Source of the DNA: Euptelea pleiosperma
Taxonomy: Eukaryota > Streptophyta > Magnoliopsida > Ranunculales > Eupteleaceae
Assembly (NCBI GenBank): GCA_035048495.1
Contig: CM068545.1
Location: forward strand, 41,844,450 to 41,908,449
Length of the DNA stretch: 64,000 bases
Direction: 5' to 3'
The position numbers were made by a program, and so were the translations under genes. The notes beneath the pieces are model-generated. The model was not told where the DNA came from. It did no database searches and saw nothing but the letters and a program-made list of their open reading frames with translations. Below are positions 55,422 to 64,000 of the stretch, one piece after another. The first letter of the stretch is position 1. Every line of letters begins with the position of its first letter.

Positions 55422-57213
55422 CAACTCCCAACCAGCATATTGCCAATCCTTGGCAATTAGTGCAAAATACATGAGCTCGGAAGGGCCTCGTATATGTTGA
55501 AAACTTGTTCTCATTACTCAGAAAAACTCCATTTTGTCAGTTCATTTCAAGGGTGCAAGTGATCATTCAGAAATTAGAACTTAGTCAGTAAAATGTAGCA
55601 CATCTACTAGTGGACATTTGAACCAAAGATTACTCAGACTCAGCGTGTGTGTGTGCTCAACATCATCCCTATCTGGCAGTCAAATTCTCTGATCACCTAC
55701 AAGATTATATGCCTCGACCTCAATTCTCACTTGTATACCACTTAGAAGTGAATCACACAGAAATTATTTTATTCTTTTCTCTCAAGTTATATGTGAGGAG
55801 ATAGATGTCTAAAACTGGCAATATCTCACATATATCATTTAGAACTAAGGACACAGAAGATTCAAAAGATCTCATGACTGGAATGTCATATTACTCAGGA
55901 GTATCGGATCAAACTCTATAGTTTCTCTTCTCCATTCTCCACATTCTGTGATGGTGCTAACCTAGAATCGAATAGGGCTTGCCCTGGGTTGTATAGAGGC
56001 TTAGGAAAAGGTCAAAAAGATGAGGACCTTCAGGGATTCGAAAGTTCTGAGAGGGCATCTTATTGTTCTTTGCAGCATTTCCTAAGGGTGGTGACACCAA
56101 TTCCTTGATTTCTCTTTCTTCTACCTTTTTTACTTGTTCATCTTCTTGACTTTTGTTCTACTAACTTTCTTTTTCTATTCCTCTTTTATTTTCTTTTTTT
56201 TTTTTCTTTTCATATTTCCTTTTTGTTTGATCCACTTGGTCTTTCTTTTCTTTTCTTGCTTTCTCTTCATTGTGTGATTATACCGGAAATTCTTTTATCC
56301 CTCTCAGAAGTAGGTGTTTGAGTTGTGTTTATTTTGGGGATTGGATTTGGTTGATGGGTTATCAAGAAAAGGTTTTCATCATAAGGCTCAAGAGGGTTGC
56401 TAATGGTGTAGATATTAGGTAAGCCAAAAATGTCTAATCGAGGTAGAAAGATGGCCTATATCATTTTCTAGGTTTTACACTTTCATCTGTAATGTCTCGA
56501 ATGGATAGAGAGAAGGTTCTTTTTGTAATGATCCGTCTTTGACGTCGCTCCAAGTTCTTATGACCAAAGCAAGGATTAATGAGATCTTACAAGGGGATAG
56601 TTGGGGACTAAAAAATAGGTGAGTCATCTTGTGACTCAGAGTTATTTATATCCCTCAAAAGTAAAGAGAGGCTCAAACGCTCACTGGGTTAGGTCTCCAC
56701 AGTTGTTCTTCTTGGATCTCTAGATCGTCCAAACTACAGATAGTTCTGATGTTGATTTGTGAAAAATTCTTGCTGAATCTGAGTTTTCCAACAGTTTAAC
56801 TCCACTATAGTATTCTTCCAAACCAAACTAAGAACTAATAAGTGATTTTCTCAAAGTAGACATCATTTTCAATAGATAGACTTTGCGAAGAGTTTTGACT
56901 CATCATTGTAACGGTTTTTGAAAACACTACTAAAATCAACAAAAGACACCTTGAAAACAGTTTGAAAATCATCACAAAATGCATCTTTTCTCCCATTTTT
57001 CTTTTTTTTTTTTTTTTTTTTTTTTTAAGTCACATGAGGTTTTGGTAAAGTACTAATTTAAAAGACCGCTAAAAATCACTAAAAACCAAAAATAAAAAGT
57101 TTTTCGAAAAGGTCAGGCTATCCAAATTGAGCAGCTTTCCGCTTCAGCAACTTTTCAATTCCGTCTTTACATCCTTTTTCGCACTCCCGTACACCCGAAC
57201 GGCAGCGGTGCCA
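55422..57213 (-). other. Interior of element F: 3' region fused to the primer-site region
   Basis: From 55422 to about 57055 it follows the 3' non-coding region of A (ATTGCCAATCCTTGGCAAT near 55438, a T-rich block and a poly-T run at 57001-57026). At about 57055 it jumps to the last 150 bp of the leader (TAATTTAAAAGACCGCTAAA). The primer site at 57196-57213 reads TGGCACCGCTGCCGTTCG, decayed. The whole gag-pol region is absent. Confidence 0.8.
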
Positions 57214-57215
57214 TT

Positions 57216-58405
57216 TGAAACTAGGTTTTTTCCGCGTCGTTGGTTACAGAAACCCTAATTCCAACAAAATTTGTATCTTTTCTGATTTAATTCCTGCAAA
57301 AATGGTAATTCTTGTATAGGGATTCGTGTCGGATGTCGATCCGCACTCGGGATTAGTTCGCGCAATCCAAGAACATGAAATAACAGTTTTTTCTCAGAAA
57401 TTTTGCTAAAGATGATGTGGGGATGAGAGTGGTGATTGAAGTGATCTTTAAAATATTATTTGTTGTAATTTTAGAGAGAGAAACTACCAAGAAGTAGAAA
57501 TAATCATATGCATTAAATATCTGAATTTAAACATTAAAATCCCAGAATGAACCTAACTTTATTCCTTGAATCAAAGTACTAGCCTTACAAATTTTCAAGC
57601 TAACATTAAGAAAAATGAACTTTAACTAAAAACAAAACAAATAACTAAAGAGAGATAAAATGCCAAAAACTGAAGAGAGAGAATTATGAAAATCTAGAGA
57701 GAGGAAGTAAACCTAGAGAGAGAAAATAAAGAAAAAGAGCAAGAAAGAGTTAGAGAGAGGAAGAGGGTAAAACCTAGAGAACTCACCACGGAGATGATCG
57801 GCCATTGATGGGAACAATGAAGGGTGTAATGCTCCCACATGTAGCGAATGGTTGCAACGGTTTGTTGCAGGCTGAATGCAATCCGATTGAAGGGCAAGGC
57901 AGCGATGATGATGATTTTGCAAGAGCACAATGGAGGGCGGTGTTGATGAAGTGGACCTACAACTCAAAGTTGCAGGTCATGGTGGAGAGAGATGGTGGCT
58001 GTTGGGACCGTCTCCTTGGTGAGGTTGCACGGTGGTGCAACCTTGCTGTTTGGAGCAGCAAAGAACACCTCCAGGTGAAGGAGGGCGGTGAAGAGAGGAG
58101 GCAGCAGGTAGGGGGACTTCTTCCCTTCCTTTTCTTCTTCTTCTTCTCCTCTCTTTTCTTTCTCTCTCTTTTTTTCTTTTCTGGAGGAGATGAAAACGTT
58201 GAGGAGACGAGATGAGCACCTTGCTGGTTCGGCCAGCAAGGCTGTGGTGAGGTGCAAATCGTGCAACAATTGGTGGCGATGTGGAGCAGTAGGTGTAGCG
58301 GCAGGAGGCGGAGCAAGGAGGTGCTGTGGGCGGAGGAAGGATGCAGAACGATTTGGGCCTTTTTTGGAGAGGGAAGAAGGGGATTGTTGTGGAGGAAAAC
58401 AACGG
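57216..58405 (-). repeat. 5' LTR of element F, part 1
   Basis: It starts TGAAACTAGG and shows the conserved first 150 bp, an AGAGAGAG tract (57660-57780) and the inverted repeat GACCTACAACT/AGTTGCAGGTC at 57954-57978. It is cut at AACGG (58401-58405) by element H, probably H's target site. Confidence 0.85.
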
Positions 58406-61400
58406 TGAAAGTAGGGTTTTTCTGCGTCGTTGGTTACGGAAACCCTAATCTCAACACATTTGTAATTTTTATCCGATTATCCTGCAAAATTGACAGATTT
58501 GTATAGGGATTCGTGTCGGATGTCGATCCGCACTCAGGGTTAATTAGTGCAATCAATGAACATAAAATGATGGAATTTTTTTTTTCACATAAAATGCTAC
58601 GAAATCAATGTAGGGGTGAGAATGGTGATGAGAAGGGATTGAAACATGCTTTTGATTTTGATCTTTATAGACTAACATGCATTAAAAAGATGAGAAATCA
58701 CTAAGACATAACAATCAAACTAATTCATAATGATCCAGAATTCTTACACAAATTAAACCAACAAATCAAACATTAATCTAGAAAACATGTAAACTAGAGA
58801 GGGTGATTTAGAGAGAGAAACAAGAGAGAGAAAGAGATCTCTAGAGAGAGAAAATGCTCTTTAGAGAGAGAATGAACTAAAGAGAAATAGAGATTTAGAG
58901 AGAGAAGGTAGAGAGAGAGATAAACTAGGTAGAGTGAGAGATAGAGAGAGAAAACTCTCCCTAGAGAGGGAAGGAGAAGGTTAGAGTGAAGAGAAGAGAT
59001 TCACAACTTACCTTGGAGAACTTACCCTTGCATGACCATGAGATGATGAGAGCACCGTTGCTTCCCGGAGTGGTTGCATGAGGAAGATGTGCAAGAGGAT
59101 CTGGTGAAGATGAGGAAGATGAGGGGTGTGAGACCTTGCTGTTTTGCTGCACGGTGGAGAATGACAAGTGGGAAAAGGGGTGACGGCCTGGTCTACAGTG
59201 TGGAGGAGATGAGACATGGAGGAGATCCTCCGGGCAGTTGCAGGTGGTGGTGGACGGTGATGATGGTGTGGAGCATGGCCTTAGACACCGTCCGGAGAGT
59301 AAAGAGAAACCGTTGATTTCTGGTTCGTGCAGCCCGTGAAGCAAGCTTTAATGGTGATGGCTGGTTTGGGAAGGTGTTTCCCACGGTGGTAGTGTAGCAG
59401 GCTGCCCTTTTAGATGACGCATGGTGGCTGCTTGCTGGGTGTAGAGAGTGGAGAGAGGACGGCTGTGCAGCAGCAATGTGGAGAAGTTGCAGCGGCAAGA
59501 ACGCCGGAGAAGATGGTGGCGGAGGAGGAGAGGCGGTAATGGAGTGGCTTACAACTTCTCTTTTTTTGTAGCGTGATGGGGAGAACGCCACAATCTGATG
59601 CACGGTTGCAGGAGCGCCTGAAATGCAGGCAGAAAAAGGAGAAAGAAGAGAAGAAAAATGGAGAGGAAGAAGGGGAGATGGCCGGAGTTGCAGACCTGCA
59701 ACTCTGGCGAGGACTGTGGAAGAAGAAGAAGAAGCAGAACGAAGCCTCAAGGAAGAGCCGAAACCTCCAGGAGAGGAACAAAAAGAACAACAAGAAGAAG
59801 AAGAAAAGAAGAAAAGGAGCAGGGAGGCGCGCCGGTGAAGTAGAGGCGGCTGGAGTTGCAGAGGCGGCTAGAGTTGCAGCCTGCAACTCTGGTCAGTGGG
59901 AGAAGAAGAAGACTAAGGAGAGAAGAAGAGGAAGAAGAAGAAGAACACAGGGAAGAAGAAGAAGAAGAAGAAGAAGAACAAAAGGAAGAAAAAGAAGAAG
60001 AGGAAGAACAAAGAGAAGAAGAAGAAGAAGAAGAGGGCGCACCACCTCCTCACCGGCGATGGCACGCCGGAGGAGAAGAAGAAGAGAAGGGGTAGGGGAA
60101 GAAGAGGAAAAAGGGCGTCCGAGCGGGAGCCCGAGGGGAGAGTCCTTGAAGGGTTTTTAACCCCTCTCCTCAAGTAGAAACCGTGGGTTTCTAAACTTAG
60201 AAACTCACGGTTTCTAAAAGAAAATTTTTTTTTATTATTATTATTATTTTTTTTTTATTTTAAATTTTGTTTTTATTTTTATATTTGAACTAGGGGGGTT
60301 GCGGGCTTGGGCTCGAGGTTTATGGGCCGTTTGGCCACGACCACTAGGCCAAGAGATGATGCCACGTGTTGGCCAGTGGTTGGCCAAATGGGAACGCTAA
60401 AAAAACGTGGGCCCTGAGTGCATCGGCCATCGGCCAGAAGGTAGGTGAGTAGGCTAGTGGGCCACTTACAAGGCTGCGGGTTAGGGTGTGTTTGGTTGCT
60501 AGGGGAGAAAAATGCATTTTTCCCTCGAAATATCAATCAATGAATAATGCATTTTTCTTTCCTCGGAGATCGAGCTCTGCTCTCTCTCATCTACAATCAA
60601 CCATATGATCAACCGAGTTCTAGAGATTGAGATTTTACAATGGAGATCAGGTGGGTGATAGGATGGATGATCGAATGATCTGAGGCACGATCGGATAGTC
60701 GGATGCATAGAATTGATAGGTCAGATGGCGATGGAAGATCCAACGTTCAGAAAGCTAAGAGAGATGAGACAGAGCCAATGGGCAGGAGTTCTGGGGTTAG
60801 GTCAGTAGATTCGAGGACCGAGAGATGAAGAGAGAGAGAATAAGGAGAGATGAGAGAGAAAATATCAGAAAATGGAGATAAAAGTATTGGCAGAGGGTCT
60901 GGAACCCTGGTTTTCACTGTGACCATCCTCACGCTTCTCCAGTAGAGTAGACTATTATTCCTTGCTGACTCATGTGGCTTTAAATGCTTTGGTCTGTCTC
61001 TTGGTCATTGGCTCTCCTACTCTCTTCGTTCTTTGGGCCGGCTTTTTGGTCCTCTTATTTAGCCCATATTTGGCCCATATCTTCTAGTCATAGCATGTGG
61101 GCTCTTTAAGCTTTGATAATGGGCTTTCCTGATCGATGTGGGCTCGCAAGTTTCGAGAATTGTCCCATCGGGGTTTCCTGCGACAGAAGAAGCGCGTAAT
61201 GAGACTTTATCAGAACGACTCAATGTCTAGACTTCCGAAAATGTGTTTAATGCATGCAAATATACCATTTCGTCCAGAAAAGTGTGTTCTACGCAACAAA
61301 AAAGACTTTTACGTAGAAAAGTAGATAAATAGAGCATTTTAACGTAGGAGAGTGTGAAAACGCTTAGAAGATAACAATGGAAAATACACACTTTTAAGCG

Positions 61401-61407
61401 AATATCA
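58406..61407 (-). repeat. 3' LTR of element H (3002 bp)
   Basis: It is bounded by TGAAAGTAGG and GCGAATATCA. It contains AGAGAGAA tracts (58790-58980) and GGAGTTGCAG hairpins at 59681-59708 and 59870-59890. A (GAA)n-rich block lies at 59720-60080, and an AAACCGTGGGTTTCT inverted repeat with one mismatch at 60178-60213. A tRNA-like block lies near 60892-60955. The Lys/Arg-rich frame at 59573-60160 is a (GAA)n artefact. Confidence 0.92.
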
Positions 61408-63366
61408 CAACCCCCAACCAGCATATTACCAATCCTTGGCAATTAGTGCGAAATAAATGAGCTTAAAAAGGGCTCTGCACATGCTGCACACTTTTTCATA
61501 TTAGCTCAGGGAAAATAACGTTCATCAAATCATTGAATGGATGCAAAAACAATTACATGCTAGCGAAGAGTTGGAGAGTTTTGGCAAGACTACAGACTGA
61601 TAATCATGACCCAGAATAGTCAGACTCTGCGTGTGTGTGTGCTCAACGTTCTCATCATCCGACAGTAAAGATTTCCAGATCACCTCTAAGTTTTTATGCC
61701 TCGACCTCAAATCTCACATGTTTAGCACTCAGAATAGAATCACACAAGAAGGGTTTTCTTCTTTTCTCTCAATTTATATGTGAGGAGATGTGTTGATATA
61801 AGAAAGCAAAGATCTCACATATGTATTATTTAAAAGAAGGACATTTTTAACAGAAGAAGATCTCATGATTGGAATACCACTTCACTCGGGAACGTCAGAT
61901 CAAACTCTATAGCTTCTCTTTCTCCAATCTCCACATTTTATGATCGTACTATCCTAGAATCAAGTAGGACTTTCCTGGGTTGTAATGAGGCTTAGGTCTG
62001 GTGTAGAAAAATAAAAGGATACAGGATTTCAAAGATCTTGAGAGGATATTGCCATTTTCTTGCATTTTTCCTGCGACGTAACACCATTATCTGGTTCTTT
62101 TTTCTTTTTTTTCATATTTTTCTCTTTTTCTTGATATTTTTGAGACTGCTCAATTTCTTTTCAGCTCTTTTTCATACTTTCTTTCCATATTTTGTTTTTA
62201 GCTTGAACCACTTTCTTTTCCTTTTGATTCTTCTTATTTACTTTTCTTTTCACGATACACCCACATCAGTTATTCTTTATCCTTCTCAAAAGTAGGGTAG
62301 CTAGTAACACTTCGTAGCTGAACTGGGTTTTTGGTTAATGGGATTAACAAGAAAAGGCTTTTATAGAAAGGTTCAAAGGGTTTCTAGTGAAGTATAATTC
62401 AGGTGAGAAAAAAGGCTGAATGGTTCAGAAAAAATGGCCTAAATCATTTTCTAGGGTTTGCACTATCATGTATACTGTCTTAACTGGATACAGAGAAGGT
62501 TCTGTCGTAGTAATCCAATGTTGATGTCATTCCGAGTTTTATGATCGAAGCAAAAGATAATGAGATCTCTCAACGAATATTGCGGGCATGAAGAATAGTG
62601 AGTCATCTTGTGACTCAGGATTAATGTATAACTCTCTGAAATGATTAAAGGCTCGAAAGCTTACTGGGTTAGGTCTCCACAATTCTTCTCACAGGATCTC
62701 TAGAATTTTCAAACTTAGGATGACTCTGATGTTGATAGTGTACAATTGTGCCGAATCTGAGTTTTTCTAAGTTTTCAAAACTGTTGTAGCCACGCTTGAC
62801 TTGACTCAAAGCTAACCTTAAACAAAAATTGACATCCTCAATACTGACTTAACGGAGGTTTTCAGCTAATCAAAGTCAGAGTATTTGACACATTTTTGAA
62901 ATTCTAGAAAACTTTTGGTGAACATCGGAAATCACCCAAAAAAACAAGAACTTTTTTTTTTATTTTATTTATTTTTTTCAAAATGAAGACATGAGTTTTG
63001 GTAAATACCCACCCCCAACCAAAATATAGCACCGTCCTCGGTGCTCATGACCGGGACATAAAATGATAAAAAATCAGTGATGATGATGCAAAGGTTCAGG
63101 AAGGATGTTACCAAGTCGGTAGAAACTCGACAGTGTGTGGTACCTGATGATCGGAAGAATGAATGTACCTGCATTTCCAGAGATATAACAGTAATGAGAC
63201 TCATGTACTCTAGGAATACCGAAATTGCCTTTCCAAAAGTGCTAAGTTTTACGTCTTCAGCTAGACATGACGGGGGTATATCAAGTACCCCCAACCAGGT
63301 TAAAACTCATGGAGACTGAGTGAATCTGCAGTCTGCCTGACACCTAAAGTGGAACGGAGACAACTA
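61408..63366 (-). other. 3' non-coding region of element H
   Basis: It has the same layout as 16983-18943: G-rich tract GGTTGGGGGTTG, a slightly broken ATTGCCAA stem near 61428, a purine-rich coding-strand block (about 62070-62260), a T-rich run (about 62951-62978) and the hairpin GGGGGTA/TACCCCC at 63272-63292. Confidence 0.78.
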
Positions 63367-64000
63367 TCATATCCCTTGTTTAGGTATACCTGTGTAGAAC
63401 AGGTCTTTCTCAGTGTAGACTGAGAGAAGGGCATTGAGCTCTCTGAGCAGACCGGCAAAAGTACGGAGTTGATCTAGGAGGGATCGAAGCTTCTCAGTAA
63501 AGATTGAGAGGAGAGTAGGAGTGGTTTCTCTGAGCAGACCCGCTAAAACATTTAGTTAAGCGGGGAGGCATAGAAGCTTCTCAGTAAAGACTGAGAGGGG
63601 AGTAGTAGTGGGTTCTCTGACCGTGGTTAGCAGAGCCGCAAACTCATTGAGTTTTGTGGGAATGTATCTGAATGGAGCAGACTCCTGCAGATCAGTAATA
63701 CCAGAAATGTTGGACTCCGAGATAAAGTCAGACTCACAGTGTTCATGACACTTGGATAATTTATCTTCGGGAGAGTCCTGAATTATACTCTCTACGGCAC
63801 ACGGGTCATCGATAATATCGATGTAGGGTGACGGGTGAAAACTGTTGACCTCTTTCTCGATGTTTCCTAATGTGATAGGGATGTTCCAATCCCTGCACTC
63901 AATATGTTCCTCCTGGGTGGGGATCTGTAGGTCCAGGATAGCGGGAGGCCCATTTTCTACACACGGCTCTACGGTGGGAATGTCTGCAACCAGTGCAGAG
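63367..64000 (-). pseudogene. Partial homologue of the element B protein, one in-frame stop
   Basis: It covers the region equivalent to residues 397-577 of the 18944-20677 protein, from SALVADIPTVEPC to the end. Blocks such as IECRDWNIPITLGNIEKEVNSFH and PCAVESIIQDSPEDKLSKCHEHC match closely. A TAA at 63556-63558 replaces Glu in LPAELN. H carries one extra copy of the C-terminal Leu-rich unit (SIFTEKLRSL..FAGLLREL) compared with B. The upstream part is outside the window. The close match shows that this ORF type is shared by a family and is not a one-off rearrangement. Confidence 0.83.

Larger units (their letters stand above)
53490..58405 (-). mobile_element. Element F: Athila-type element without coding region, interrupted by H
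   Basis: Its 3' LTR (53490-55421), a 1.8-kb internal region and the start of a 5' LTR (57216-58405) are visible. The remainder of the 5' LTR lies beyond element H and outside the window. The internal region keeps only the two ends of an Athila-type interior, so F could move only with proteins from another element. LTR divergence from its relatives is high, so it is old. Confidence 0.85.
58406..64000 (-). mobile_element. Element H: second member of the element B family, runs off the right edge
   Basis: The 3' LTR (58406-61407) resembles LTR B in its centre (GCGGGCTTGGGCTC and TTGGCCAGTGGTTGGCCAAA). The interior leads into the same capsid-less ORF type. The 5' end, primer site and target duplication partner are outside the window. 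Confidence 0.88.

Noticed and set aside
59573..60160. 195-codon Lys/Arg/Glu-rich frame
   Set aside because: It is a translation of a (GAA)n-type purine tract in LTR H.

Overview
The window looks like intergenic heterochromatin from a large, repeat-rich seed-plant genome. I found no intact cellular gene, no rRNA or tRNA gene and no CRISPR array. Almost all of the sequence is LTR retrotransposons nested in one another. The plant assignment rests on Athila-like Ty3/gypsy gag-pol, a SIRE-like Ty1/copia gag with an initiator-Met-type primer site, and LTRs of 2-3 kb. The species cannot be told from the sequence.

Left block (1-42766). The outermost unit is a plus-strand Athila-like element, here called C. 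It survives as an LTR tail (1-130), a leader (131-993), gag pieces (994-1197 and 27885-28205), a protease piece (41823-42399) and the other LTR tail (42400-42766). Element A (1198-27884, minus strand, target duplication TTCTC) sits inside C's gag. Element B (13696-25755, minus strand, target duplication GAAGG) sits inside A's 5' LTR. Element D (28206-41822, minus strand) sits inside C's protease and carries a solo LTR, E (37612-40240, target duplication ATGAG), in its own 5' LTR. C itself seems to lie in a copia LTR (42767-44128).

Middle block (42767-53489). This holds two copies of a copia LTR packed with the palindrome CCAATCGATTGG, a decayed 190-bp tandem repeat, an isolated integrase pseudogene, a GGGTTT-rich tandem array that repeats a 3'-splice-site-like motif, and a SIRE-like copia element (G) with a broken gag.

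Right block (53490-64000). Element F, an Athila-type element with no coding region left, is interrupted by element H. H is a second member of B's family and runs off the right edge.

How the parts relate. A has the full gag-protease-RT-RNase H-integrase order but is disabled by stop codons and a deletion. B has LTRs almost identical to each other, so it moved recently. Yet it has no capsid domain, zinc knuckle, protease active site, RT or integrase, and keeps one open 577-codon frame made of gag-linker and protease-tail pieces. H carries the same frame. B and H therefore look like a non-autonomous family with its own protein, presumably mobilised by A-like relatives. This is the most unusual thing in the window. 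Further signals are recurrent GCCGGAGTTGCAG hairpins in the LTRs, a tRNA-like module in the U3 region, and a hairpin with one compensatory change just after the coding region.
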